From Hippopus hippopus (taxonomy: Eukaryota > Mollusca > Bivalvia > Cardiida > Cardiidae), in the NCBI GenBank assembly GCA_946811185.2, contig OX328108.1, forward strand, positions 40,566,357-40,630,356: 64,000 nt of DNA, written 5' to 3'. The notes beneath the pieces were generated by a model. It worked only from the letters and a program-made list of their open reading frames with translations. It was not told where the DNA came from and did not search any database. The position numbers and the translations under genes were made by a program. Each line of letters opens with the position of its first letter. Within the stretch, counting starts at the first letter, position 1. Of this stretch, positions 50,769-61,339 are shown one piece after another.

Positions 50769-52645
50769 GCTTTTGTGTAAAGATACCTATTACATACTAT
50801 AATAAAATAGAAAAGAAAAATATAAGTTATACACATGAAATTAGGTTTTTAGATAGTTTTAGGCTTATGCCTAGTTCATTAGCTAGTTTAACTGCTAACT
50901 TGGATAAAGAAAAAGACTTTAGTAATACTAAAAAGTACTTTGAATTCGATAAGCAGTTTGATTTACTTACTAGAAAAGGAGTTTTCCCTTATGAGCATTT
51001 TGATTCCTTTGATAGGTTAAAAGAAACAAAATTACCTCCTATTGAATCATTTTACTCTAGTCTTAATGAGCTGGATATTACCGTAGAGGATTATCATCAT
51101 GCAAATAAGGTTTGGAAAGCTTTTAATATGAAAACTTTTAAGGATTATCATGATTTATACCTCAAAGGAGATGTTCTTCAACTTGCTGATGTTATTGAGA
51201 ACTTTAGGGAAAATAGTTTAAAGCACTATGATTTAGACCCTGCTTGGTGTTATACAACACCTGGATTAAGTTGGGAAGCTGCTTTAAAAACTTCTGGTAT
51301 TGAGTTAGAGTTATTAAGTGATACTGATATGTTGTTAATGGTTGAAAAAGGTGTTAGAGGAGGTGTTTCAATGATTAGTAATAGATATTCAAAAGCAAAT
51401 AATAAGTATATGAAGTCATTTAATAAAAATAAAAAGTCAAAGTATATAGCTTACATTGATGCTAATAATCTTTATGGATGGGCTATGTCGCAAGCATTAC
51501 CTTATAAAGGGTTTGAATGGATGAATGAGGATGAGTTAAATAACTGGGGTAATTATCCATGTCTTCTAGATGTTGACTTAGAGTATCCAAAGAGGTTGCA
51601 TGATTTGCATAATGATTATCCTTTAGCACCTGAAGTATTAGAAGTAAATAAAGTTAAAAAGTTAGTTCCTAATTTAAATGATAAAACTAATTATATCGTC
51701 CACCATAAGTTATTAAAGAAATATTTAGAATTAGGTCTTAAGATTAAAAAGGTTAATAGAGGTATTAAATTTGAGGAAAAGCCTTGGTTAAAGCAATACA
51801 TTGATAAAAATACTAATTTGCGAAAACAAGCAGTAAATGAATTTTTAAAGGACTTATTTAAGTTAATGAACAATGCAGTGTTTGGTAAGACCATGGAAAA
51901 TATTAGAAATAGAACAGATATTAGTCTTGTTAATAATAAGCTTAAAGCTGAAAAGTTAGCTGCTAAACCTAATTTCAACCATTGCACCATCTTTGATGAA
52001 AATTTTGTTGCTATTCAAATGGGTAAAAAAGAACTTTATTTTGATAAACCTATTTATGTTGGACAAGCGATTTTAGATTTAAGTAAGTTATGGATGTACG
52101 ATTTTCACTATAATTTTACTTTACCAGTTTTTGGTGACAAAGCTAAGTTATTATTTACTGATACTGATAGTTTGATGTATGAAATTGAGACAGAAGATTT
52201 TTATAAAGATATAACTCCTTATGTAAAAGATAGATTCGATACTAGTAATTACCCTAATGACCATCCATCAGGTATACCAAGTGGGTTTAATAAAAAGGTT
52301 GTAGGTATGTTTAAAGATGAAGTTGGTGGTGAGATTATTGAAGAGTTTGTTGGCCTTAGACCAAAATCATATTCATATAAAATGGAAAGTGGTGAGGAAA
52401 ATAAAAAGTGTAAAGGTGTAAAGCAGTATGTTATTAGAACTAGGATTAAGCATGAAAATTATAGAAAATGTTTGTTTGATAATATAGAATTTCATGCAAA
52501 GATGAATATTATTAGGAGTTACAACCATCAATTATTTACAGAAGAGATAGAAAAGGTAGCTTTAAGCGCTAATGATGATAAGAAATATATAAGAGAGGAT
52601 GGGGTGAGTACTTATGCATTAGGTCATTATAGGATGCCTAAGTAA
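50723..52645 (+). pseudogene. 5'-truncated PolB copy in the right repeat, polymerase end
   Basis: All 640 residues are identical to the left copy, including NLYGWAM, the K...NxxFGK motif and TDTDS. Without the upstream exonuclease and N-terminal parts it could not make a normal PolB. Identity over the whole frame shows that the two repeats are very young or have recently been made identical by gene conversion. Confidence 0.85.
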
Positions 52646-53053
52646 ATAAAATTTATATAATTGAATTATAGGTGTGTTCATCCATGTAAGTATGTTATGC
52701 ATATAATATACAGACCATGCATATTATATGTAGTATTACTTAGCCAATTAGTCAAGTCACTCAGTCACTCACTGACACACCAAATCATTTCCTCACATCA
52801 AAATGGTAAAGTGATGTATGCTAGGATTCATGCATTGAGTCATCAATGAATTGTATCAATGCGTAACAGATGTTGATGGGTAAAAGTAGTTAGTAGACTG
52901 GGGCCGCCTAGCAGCGCTTTGCGCTGCGCTGCGCAATAGAGCAGTGGGCTAAGCGATTAGAGGATGCAATTGATGTGTTGATGAAGTGATTTAGGGGATG
53001 TATTGATGTATTGATTAGCGTTTTGGCCCAGTTTCAGCATTTTTCAAACTACT

Positions 53054-53059
53054 TATACT
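53054..53059. repeat. Polinton target-site duplication, right (TATACT)
   Basis: This is the second copy of the six-base duplication, directly after the element's final ...CAAACTACT. It is identical to the left copy, as expected for an insertion with no later change at the borders. Confidence 0.95.
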
Positions 53060-54087
53060 TACACCTGCTGCAATGTTTTCAATGTTTTTACCTATCGGTT
53101 TATAAATGCTCTCTTATTTCAGAGCAAACACTGTTTAGGCAATTGATATTCAGTCCAAACAGAGACACAAGGGAACGCGGTATTTGCGTCACATACAGGA
53201 TCGATAATTGTATCGTAATAAGTTGTCGTAAATACTTTTTTTTTCTAAATCTTCCCACCTGTCAAAAACACACATACTTTTCAAAACTTACCATGATTTA
53301 TCTGGAAACTGTAAAATTCAATCCCTATGAAATATTACTTCAATTTGAACTTTTAGCCAATTTGGTTTCTGCTAGAAACGAACATTTACTAGTTGCAACG
53401 TGCCACGCAGTGAAACCAGTTGGGTACATGTTGCTTTTTCCATCGAAATTTCCTTTGTTAATTACATTACGTTTGACGTCATGTGAGAGTTTTTCGTTGG
53501 AGGAGACCCTTAGACCCTATAACTCTTCGAATGGTGGATTTAAGTTCACACCTGTGTGTTATTTGCTTGTGGCTTTTATTTTAATCGTACTATTTTTGAG
53601 CACATTTGGGTGGCGAAATAAATTACTCGAGAATTTGTCTTAATCAGACAATTAAGGTTTCTCTGTATAACTATCATTATTATAATCATCAAGTAGCAGT
53701 AGTAGTAGATGATGTATTAGACTACTGTAGTAGTAGTAGTTGTTGTTGTTGTTTTGGTTGTTGTTCCGTGGTAACCACAATTTTGCGTGAAATCGTATGC
53801 TTCGAACACTATGATAAGAGTTTGGCTTTAGGAATACTGTTGTAAATTTTTACTTCAGTCGGCTCTGTGGTTAAGCATAAGAATATTTTAAACAAGAAAC
53901 TGTTGTCTCTTCCATATTGGAAACAGTAAACGTATACAGGAAAAGATGGTTACCTGCTTTTTCTGGTTGTACCATATTGTTTTGAAAAGCTTTCTTCCCA
54001 AAAGGGTCGTAAAAAGACGGGACCGTTTGGTGAATGGTCGTCAGAAAAAGCAGGTGGCAACACACCGTCTCTTTTCGCACAGACATA
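53060..54087. other. Intron sequence with a microsatellite
   Basis: A 210-codon open frame begins inside the Polinton end at 53011 and runs to 53643. It has no family features and crosses the insertion border, so it is chance. (AGT)n and (TTG)n runs occupy about 53690-53770. 53870-54060 holds a faint family A-like core (GAAAAGATGGTTACCTGCTT). Confidence 0.55.
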
Positions 54088-54357
54088 TAGGAGCCATGCT
54101 CTGTGAAAAAGGGGGCTTAATGTATCTGCAAAAAGTATTAATCCAGGTCAGCCTGCGCAGTCCGTGCAGGCTGGCCTTAGCCAAAACTTTTTGCCTTTGG
54201 TGATTTGTCTGCATGTCAAAGAACCAGTGTACCTCATGAAACAGCGGATTGTTAGACAAAGTGGATTTTTTGGTTCCATAATTATGTGATGACTTGTTTT
54301 GTATAATGCATCACGGAGATGCATTAAGCCCCCTTTTGCCAGAGCATGGCTCATATA
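54088..54357. repeat. Family B MITE
   Basis: AGGAGCCATGCTCTGTGAAA to CAGAGCATGGCTCATATA, followed by an A22 run. Core GTCAGCCTGCGCAGTCCGTG. Confidence 0.88.
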
Positions 54358-54555
54358 TTAAAAAAAAAAAAAAAAAAAAAAACTAAACCGACGTAGGCAT
54401 CTTTATGATTTCGAACTGATTTTATGGGTATGATATATCACCGGCGGATTAAACTTCAAATTGCATTTTTATCTGTGCTCTGAATCAGGGTTTTGTAATT
54501 GAGCTTTGGATGGTTTCATAAGACAAGTTGGCAGCTAATTTTTTTCCTGTATTAA

Positions 54556-54756
54556 GGATAGGGCACCCTAATGCGGATTCCTGTAACATGGCCTTTCATC
54601 GCCGAAAACGTACGGATTCGGCTAAGACTCGGGTAACCAGTAATCGATCGGCTGATAGACGCCGGTTCCCTGCATCGATTACGGATTACCCGAGTCTTAG
54701 CCGAATCTGTAGGATGAAAGGCGATGTTACACGAATCTTATTAGGATGTCCTATCC
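54556..54756. repeat. Family E palindromic MITE, TTAA-flanked
   Basis: GGATAGGGCACCCTAATGCG to TGTCCTATCC between TTAA at 54552-54555 and 54757-54760. Arm pairing is less perfect than at 20.7 kb. Confidence 0.88.
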
Positions 54757-54777
54757 TTAAATGTCAAAAGTTGTTGC

Positions 54778-55365
54778 TAAACCCTTTACCAAACGACAAA
54801 ATTTTAAACTTGTCCAAATTCAAAGCAGTTTGCAGACGACAAATCAAAGCTGGCTCAAATGATGAAATTGCCTCTAATTGAGTAGAAAACGTTGTGGGAA
54901 AAGGAGAAAATGCTGGTTACCAGCATTTTCTCCTTTTCCCACAATGTTCTCAAAATCTCTTTTTCAGGGTAGTTAAAACTCAGATTGTGTGGTAAAGGAT
55001 CAAATACTCTTATGTCGTTTTCTATGTCTTCAATGCACTACTATGGATATTTTTGTGGAGAAGGTACGCCAAGACCATCCTGCGCATGCGTAAATTCTGA
55101 CCTTAGACTACTCCCATCGCTTCTCTTTTTTTAGTTTCAGTCATGAACAAACAACAAAGTTTAGACCAGTCCAAATTGAAAGAATTTGCAAACGACAAAA
55201 TAAATGTGACTTGAAAAAGTTGAAATTTATTTTGGGAAGAGTAGAAAACATTGTGAAAAAAGGAAAAAATGCTGTATACCAGCATTTTCTCCTTTTCCCA
55301 CATTGTTTTCAAAAACTTTCTTTCTCATGGTCGTTAAAAGTCGAGACTGTATGGTAAAGAGTTAA
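54778..55365. repeat. Two family A MITEs
   Basis: 54778-55000 (AACCCTTTACCAAACGACAA to ATTGTGTGGTAAAGGATC, core perfect at 54895-54940) and 55142-55365 (core AAAAAATGCTGTATACCAGC, end GTATGGTAAAGAGTT). Confidence 0.85.
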
Positions 55366-55522
55366 ATAACCATGAAAGACCAAAGACCTATATCAAATAC
55401 ATAGCCGTAATTGTAGACAAACGACCAAATCACATGCTGTTTGCAGTGTGAACTAGATCAACAATTCCAAAAAAAAAAGAGAGATAAGAAGAAATGAGGT
55501 TAAGAAAGGCTTTCTACGGTTT

Positions 55523-55953
55523 TAAGGGCCGTCTACACCAGCAAAAACCACCAAACGCCATGGTAGGTTTTGTTTGCGAAAGTTTGCTAGTGTAGATCAA
55601 TCATCAAACATAAGCAAACATCACCAAACAGTGTTTGGTAATGTTTGGTTTAAACATATTTATTTACATCGATTGGGAAACAAGTTCTTAGAACTTATAC
55701 TAATCTCTCTCGATTCTGCTGCTGGTAATGTTTGGACATATTCATCTTTGTTTGCTCTGTTTGGTGGAGTTTGATGGTGTCTAGATACACTGACCAGTCA
55801 AAAGCTGTCTTGTTATCAAGTGATAGATGCATCACATGATCTTCAAACGCCACCAAACGTTGTTTGCCATTATTTGTTGTAGTGTAGACAACATATGGAC
55901 AAATCTGACTAAACAACACTAAACTAATGTTTGCTAGTGTAGACGAGCCTTTA
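55523..55953. repeat. Family I MITE rich in CAAACA/TGTTTGG
   Basis: Inverted ends TAAGGGCCGTCTACACCAGC and GCTAGTGTAGACGAGCCTTT. The interior repeats CACCAAACG, CAAACATCACCAAACAGTG, TGTTTGGTAATGTTTGG on both strands. It ends only 58 bp before a GPCR exon. Confidence 0.8.
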
Positions 55954-56011
55954 CAGTCATTGTACGAGAATGTCCTTATATACTCATCTTATCTTATTGT
56001 TATCTACCCAG

Positions 56012-56175
56012 AATTAAGCTACAGGACCTGCGGGGTAGATGGCCGATGGGAGGGGCGTTATCCCGGGGACACGAGCTTGCCGATTGGATATACCAACTAT
56101 ACAGACTGTTATACTCCAGAAACATACGAGCTCTACAAGAAATACCTGTTAAACAAGACACCAGCACAAAAACAG
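56012..56175 (+). CDS. Class B GPCR exon: second half of the HRM domain
   Basis: The translation begins LSYRTCGVDGRWEGRYPG and continues through YTNYTDCYTPETYELYKKYL. The Y-R-x-C...G-x-W...Y-x-x-C order is the C-terminal half of the class B hormone-receptor domain. The last residues lead toward the first membrane helix. The acceptor is CTACCCAG and the donor CAG/GTACGT. The first two bases complete the codon begun by the exon ending at 33883, and the exon ends on a codon boundary. NYT is a possible glycosylation site. The intron upstream is 22,128 bp because it contains the whole Polinton; without the element it would be about 3.6 kb. Confidence 0.9.
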
Positions 56176-56194
56176 GTACGTGTTTGTGTGTTTG

Positions 56195-56412
56195 TCTTTT
56201 GTTTTGGAGTTTAACGCCAGTTAAAAGCAATCTGTTTCTTGGCTTTTCTCACACCAGTACTGACACAACGTTCTATCCAAGTCACTTTTCTCACTTGCAT
56301 CAGAGCTGAGAGGCGAAAAATCGTCGGAAAGAAAGTTTGCCTCAGTCGGGTATCGAACTCGCAACCACCCGCTCATGACTCGGGTATGCTAACCACTGAG
56401 TTACCCGGCTGC
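56195..56412 (-). repeat. SINE-2, reversed
   Basis: Minus-strand head CCGGGTAACTCAGTGGTTAG and GGTTGCGAGTTCGATACCCG. The tail GGAGTTTAACGCC is on the forward strand. It begins 20 bp after a GPCR exon. 56413-56696 is unassigned. Confidence 0.82.
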
Positions 56413-56696
56413 GCAGGCGAGTGATTGCCGATTGCCTTATGCAAATAACAACAACAACAACAGCGATTGCTGTTCTTATCAAACCAAACCTTCAATCCCG
56501 TTGGTTATGGTTTGCTGTAGCGGAGTTTTTCACTGTTTACAAAAGCATTGCGGTATAAATGACAAAAGCTCACCTATTTGTATGCGTCGTTTGTTTTACC
56601 TACACTTGTCCGAGGAGCTGAAGTGTCCTTTATCTCCAGGCCAAAAATTTACCAGTGATTTCCCTTCCCACAGTATGTAACAACATAAACCAGTGT

Positions 56697-56904
56697 TTAA
56701 CCCTTAGGCAGCTTAGCGCGACTCAAGGGCGTTTTACGAACAGTGTAGATTATGATCAAACTGCATAGGACGTGCAATCTGATCTTGGATCTACACGGTC
56801 CGATAAGGAGATGTTTTGCCCCCAAAAATACCTTTAAAATACCAAAATTTTTATGTTCACTATCGACTTAAAAGATTTCTTTCACTTAAACAGGAGGTTA
56901 AGGC
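56697..56904. repeat. Family D MITE
   Basis: AACCCTTAGGCAGCTTAGCG to AACAGGAGGTTAAGG; core ATGATCAAACTGCATAGGAC. 56905-57387 is unassigned apart from a C10 run near 57217. Confidence 0.75.
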
Positions 56905-57387
56905 ATAACGATAGAATTAGATCCGTATGTACTTTAGAGGAAACCTTGTTAATGATTCTCAATCACAGATCTACTCACGAATTAGAAAGCTGTAAAAGTC
57001 AATAGTTGAGAAGAGAGAAGACACAAATCTCTTACAAAGAACACATTAATTGCTTCACTAAGGACGTATAAATTGTGGACAACTGTCCACTAATACTGTT
57101 CTGTGGACATATCTATTTATAAATAAATCCTACATGGAAAGATAATGTAGACCTACCCACAGGTTAGGGGAACGCATCACCGATTTGTTCTTTCTCTTTA
57201 TCCAACGACTTCTACCCCCCCCCCCTATTTTTTTCTTCCCTTTCCCCTTTTCCTCCCTTGTTTTCCTCCCCCCATTCCCACTTTTCTTGTACTCTTTTAT
57301 CAGTGGTGTTGGCTCAAATTGTAGCTTTCGACTATTAACAAGATAGAAAAAGTGCGGTTACGTACATGCACTGTACGAGCTTTTTTT

Positions 57388-57665
57388 TAACCCTTTACTA
57401 CTCAGTGCAGAATTTAATGACCCCTTAGGAAGACGGCTTTTGAGAACATTGTCGGAAAAGGAGAAAATGCTGATTTGTTTTGATGAAAATAGTAAACATT
57501 GTGGGCAAAGGAGAAAATGCTGATCACCAGCATTTTCTCCTTTGCCCACAATGTTTACTATTTTCAGCAAAACAAATCAAGCCATTTCAGCGACAATTGA
57601 TTTGTCGTCTGCAAATGCTTTCAATTTGGACAAAACCAGAAAAATTGTCGTTTGGTACAGAGTTA
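57388..57665. repeat. Family A MITE with doubled core
   Basis: AACCCTTTACTACTCAGTGC to TCGTTTGGTACAGAGTTA. The left half-core GGAAAAGGAGAAAATGCTGA occurs at 57455 and GGCAAAGGAGAAAATGCTGA at 57503, but only the second has its inverse. GATGAAAATAGTAAACATTG and its inverse extend the second stem to about 40 bp. Confidence 0.8.
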
Positions 57666-58004
57666 CATGATGTTCTCAAAACCTTTCATTCTCACGATCG
57701 AGACTTATTTGGTATGGGGATAAAAGAATATTGAATAAAAGAAAAACAGAAATGCATTAGCACAAATAGATTTATATGGCTTCTCCTTGCAATATGTTTT
57801 GAATTCGCGAAATAGTTCTGTGTAATTTAGAACATACCCAACGCCTGCTGTAATTACCTACATGTGACTTGTTGATTAAAGGAATACTGATTAATGATGT
57901 TTTCGCTGTCGTCCTTAATTAATTTTTATATGGAGATAGAATGCAAACTAATCCTTGGTGATGTGGAATTTGTGAATTGTGAACTGAGAGGAAAATGAGA
58001 CATA

Positions 58005-58037
58005 CGAGGGTTGTTCGATATGTAATGTGTATTGTAC
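58005..58037. repeat. Mariner terminal inverted repeat, left
   Basis: Starts CGAGGGTTGTTCGATATG and pairs with 59310-59342. TA precedes it. Confidence 0.95.
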
Positions 58038-58121
58038 GATATCTCAAAAGCATTCGACTCAAATAGTGAAATGAACATTACATCCCTTCAAAGTATTCTC
58101 CGCGGTTTGAAATACATAATT

Positions 58122-59150
58122 TCATCTCTGAATCCATTTCTGAAACGCGTCACGGTACCCTGATTTAGGTAGACCTCTGAGGCACTGACTGATGGCTGAG
58201 CCAAGGGCTTGTCGGGACTTGTAACGACGACCAGATAAGAACTTTTTAAGTTGTGGAAAAAGGAAAAAGTCGCATGGGGCTAGATCTGGAGAGTATGGTG
58301 GGTGTGGCAAGACGGTAACCTTCTGCGACTTCAAAAATTGCTTCACAAGCTCTGATATATGTGATGGAGCATTATCATGAAGTAGACGAACATACCTAAA
58401 TCCTGACACAGGGTGTCGTTTAAGATAATATTTCTTGACCTTTTTTAGTATAACATCTCGGTAATACCGACCTGTAACACTTTTGCCCTTCGGCACCGGA
58501 ATTTGTACGGCTATACCATCACATGAGAAGAATATGCAATAAAGAACCTTCTTTGTGCTTGTGCTTCTGTTGGCAATTACAGGCCTTCTACCGTGTTTAG
58601 TTAGCCATATTTTGTTTCCAATTTTTCTTACTGGTTCGAAATAGTGAACCCATGTTTTGTCACCAGTAACAATGTTTGCAAATTGTCTTTGATTGAATTT
58701 GGGAAACATTTTGAGCAATTGCTTAGCGGTTTGTACTCGTACCCGTTTTTGGTCATCTGTCAATATATGAGGTATCCATCTGGCAGAAATCTTTCGTACT
58801 TTCAAAATACGCTTCAAAATGAAATGCACCCGCGATAGCGATATGCCAACAGCGTTGGCAATATCACGAATCGTGTATCTGCCATCACTTTCAATTATTT
58901 CCCTGACTTTTGAGACATTTGCCTTGCCTGTTAAAGTCACAGGTTAGCCAGATTTTGCTGCATCTTTGACGGACTCTGTGCCAGTCAGAAATTTCTTTCT
59001 CCAACTACGAACTGTCTCATAAGATACCTTATCAGACCCATAAACTTCCCCCAATTCAGTAAAAATCTGCATTACCGAATGACAGAGTTTTGTGCGAACT
59101 TTTATATAAGCTCTAATTTCTTCAATATTCTTAATCCGTTTCCCAGCCAT
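58122..59150 (-). pseudogene. Mariner (DD34D) transposase, one nonsense codon
   Basis: 342 codons from MAGKRIKNIEEIRAYIKV to FQKWIQR. The N-terminal HTH pair is SDKVSYETVRSWRKKFLTG and YTIRDIANAVGISLSRVHFI. Catalytic Asps lie in TGDKTWVHYFEP, RLLHDNAPSH and YSPDLAPCDFFLFP. Exactly 34 residues separate the last two, which defines the DD34D mariner group. The sole defect is an in-frame TAA at 58944-58946 after KDAAKSG, one C-to-T change away from a Gln codon. Length is otherwise full, so the copy died recently. Terminal repeats are almost perfect. Confidence 0.95.
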
Positions 59151-59309
59151 TTTTACAACAGTGGTCAACGACTAGCTCTATTGAAATGACTATAAGTTTA
59201 AAACTATGTGGAGCTGAAGGCTCGTGTTTATACCGTTGGAAAGGTATTGAATAGAGCTACTCAAGCGTATCATCATCCACGAAATCGTGCCAAGCGTTAT
59301 CGCGCTGTG

Positions 59310-59342
59310 GTACAATACACATTACATATCGAACAGCCCTCG
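59310..59342. repeat. Mariner terminal inverted repeat, right
   Basis: Reverse complement of the left repeat with a single mismatch. It ends CAGCCCTCG followed by TA. Confidence 0.95.
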
Positions 59343-59389
59343 TAAGTGAGACTGTGAAGCCTCGAGAAAATAAAACTTGGTGGAAGATT

Positions 59390-59884
59390 TAAAGATACAT
59401 CTACTCGTTTTCAGGCAGTTTTCAGCCAGTTTTTAACCCATTTCAGCCTTATTTTATGAAACTATAATCAATCTTGTATCTTCATGCCAAATGTTGATCC
59501 TGATGGCTGCAAGATTGCACAGATTACGACGGATTACAAATGCATTTCATGTTTTAAAGGCCTCCAAAGAAATCGCTGCTTTCTAGTCCAGAAGACCATC
59601 GAACTCCCCCCACCTCCCAGAAAATTCCCCTCACCTCTCTCGGCACTTCGCACCTCGGTTAACTCTTTACCACACATCAAAATTTTAGACCTCTCTTAAT
59701 TGAAAGCATTTGCAGACGGCATACTAAATGTTACAGAAATTAGGAAATTTTTCTTCGAAATGGTGATAAACATTGTTGGAAAAGGAGACAATGCTGGTTA
59801 CCAGCATTGTCTCCTTTTCCCACAATGTTTTCAAAAGTCTTTTTCTTTGGAGTCGTTAAAATCGGGATTGTGTGGTAAAGGGTG
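59390..59884. repeat. Family L repeat followed by a family A MITE
   Basis: 59390-59566 is L (TACATCTACTCGTTTTCAGG, TTGTATCTTCATGCCAAATG). 59659-59884 is A (TAACTCTTTACCACACATCA to TTGTGTGGTAAAGGGTG, core GGAGACAATGCTGGTTACC with a compensated inverse). 57666-58000 and 59885-60137 are unassigned. Confidence 0.75.
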
Positions 59885-60137
59885 TATACCTTCGGTATTA
59901 CTTTTGCGTACACTTTATTTTGGGCTAGAGCTACGCCTCTGACAATATTTACGTATTTTTGAGGTTTGATAGATGTTCTAAAGTAAACAAGAAACTAATA
60001 CTTTCGAAACCATAAGAACATCAACATGCCGAAAAAGGAAACATGTGCACTTTTAAAACTCGGTTTCCTGATCGACAACAACATGGACTTTTGATGTTCA
60101 GAATGTTTATCTATATTTCTTTATGTATATCATAAAT

Positions 60138-60412
60138 ATTTGAGTAATGCTCTTTGAAAACGGGGCTTAATGCATCTGCAAAACAGTATCGACCTATGTC
60201 AGCCCGCGCAATCCGCGCAGGCTGACCTGAGCCGAAACTTTTTGCTTTTGCTTAATTTTCTGCATGTCAAAGAACCACACTACCTCATGATTCAGCCCAT
60301 TGTTTGACAAAATGGATTTTACAGATTCATAATTATATGATCATTTGCTTGGTAAAATGGATTGCGGAGATCCTTTAAGCCCCCTTTTGCCAGAGCGTGG
60401 CTCATTTATTTT
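60138..60412. repeat. Family B MITE
   Basis: TTTGAGTAATGCTCTTTGAA to CAGAGCGTGGCTCATTTAT; core GTCAGCCCGCGCAATCCGCG. Confidence 0.82.
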
Positions 60413-60534
60413 CGACATTGAAGTTTCTAAAAATGTTCTTGATTCAAGTTTTATTGGACCCGCTTTGATGGAGACAGATACTCTATTCAAAACTTCAGTT
60501 CGCTGCAGGTACTTGCTAGTCCACGTCCGTCCTT

Positions 60535-60715
60535 TTTCCGGCGTAGCTGAATTCGCTGACTTTTGACCTACTTTTTGGTATTATATTCAAATGAATAAAT
60601 AGAAAGTTGCGATTGGTCAAAAACAAGGACATGTTTATTCTGCGGTCTAGTGCAGACCTGTTTACGGTCAAATTTACGCCGTGTGTCTTTTTTTTAAGAT
60701 ATTTCTCGTTATTTT
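60535..60715. repeat. Family K repeat
   Basis: CGGCGTAGCTGAATTCGCTG, AATGAATAAATAGAAAGTTG and CAAATTTACGCCGTGTGTC. 60716-61048 is unassigned. Confidence 0.72.
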
Positions 60716-61048
60716 TCCTGGCTATAATTTCTGAGTTTACAAATTTTATGGCTGATTTCAAAATTATTCACTATGATGAGAAAAATTCTAACTTGGAGAA
60801 TTTGCTCTGGTCCTTTGATGCTCAAAATGATAAAGGTGCCATGAATTAAGCTTTTGTGAGCTATAAAATTTATTCACACACACGGGTATCTAAATTTTTA
60901 GGACGTTTCTTTTCCTTATTGGATCAAATATTTTGTATAACAATTTCTACTAAGGTGTAAGGTCAAGGTCACAGTTGAAAGTCAACTGAGGAAATCATTA
61001 CAACAGAGCTTTTTTCTGAACCAGTGCTCCTTCGTTTATACATAAATG

Positions 61049-61250
61049 TAACCCTTAACCTGCTAAATAAGTGAAATAAAACTTTCAAGCCGATGGTAAC
61101 ACCCATTTTTTGCCATTTCAAAATTATTTGTCGAGGGAAAAATATTTCCTCATCGGACAGTGCAGATCTAAGATCAGACTGCACGTTCTGTGCAGTCTGA
61201 TCTTGATCTACGCTGTCCGCAAAAGGTCCTTGAGCAGCTTAAGTGTTAAG
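61049..61250. repeat. Family D MITE, reversed
   Basis: AACCCTTAACCTGCTAAATA to GAGCAGCTTAAGTGTTAAG; core AGATCAGACTGCACGTTCTG. Confidence 0.85.
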
Positions 61251-61339
61251 AAAACACCAATAATAAAAAAAGTACATTTTCTCCTTTGAACAATAGGATT
61301 GTCATTTTTTTTTCTACAGGTCGAAGGCCAATGTAACAC

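Larger units (their letters stand above)
34504..53053. mobile_element. Polinton/Maverick element, complete, in a GPCR intron
   Basis: The element starts AGTAGTTTGAAAAATGCTG and ends with the exact reverse complement. The 6-bp sequence TATACT is present on both sides (34498-34503 and 53054-53059). Six-base duplications and AG-type ends are standard for Polintons. Inside lie all hallmark genes: protein-primed DNA polymerase B, FtsK/HerA-type ATPase, adenain-like cysteine protease, retroviral-type integrase, and major and minor jelly-roll capsid proteins. Length 18,550 bp is typical. Genes occupy nearly all the interior, with one non-coding gap near 45 kb. Several coding frames are interrupted, so this copy is probably not autonomous. 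Confidence 0.97.
50313..53053. repeat. Polinton right terminal inverted repeat, 2,741 bp
   Basis: Reverse complement of 34504-37244. Its inner edge cuts PolB in the middle, so this copy lacks the gene's 5' part. Just inside the edge, 50217-50314 repeats 52654-52751 in direct orientation. That segment is the inner end of an older, roughly 400-bp inverted repeat. Confidence 0.95.
58005..59342 (-). mobile_element. Mariner element with TA duplication
   Basis: 1,338 bp. The 33-bp terminal repeats at 58005-58037 and 59310-59342 begin CGAGGG and differ at one position (GGGTTG against GGGCTG). A TA dinucleotide flanks each end (58003-58004 and 59343-59344), the normal mariner target duplication. The only gene is the transposase below. 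It lies antisense in the second GPCR intron. Confidence 0.96.

Noticed and set aside
50723..52645. Second independent polymerase gene
   Set aside because: It is the mirrored copy within the terminal repeat and lacks the 5' part of the gene.
53011..53643. 210-codon open frame on the + strand
   Set aside because: It starts inside the Polinton end and crosses the target duplication into the intron. Composition is irregular and no domain or signal is seen.
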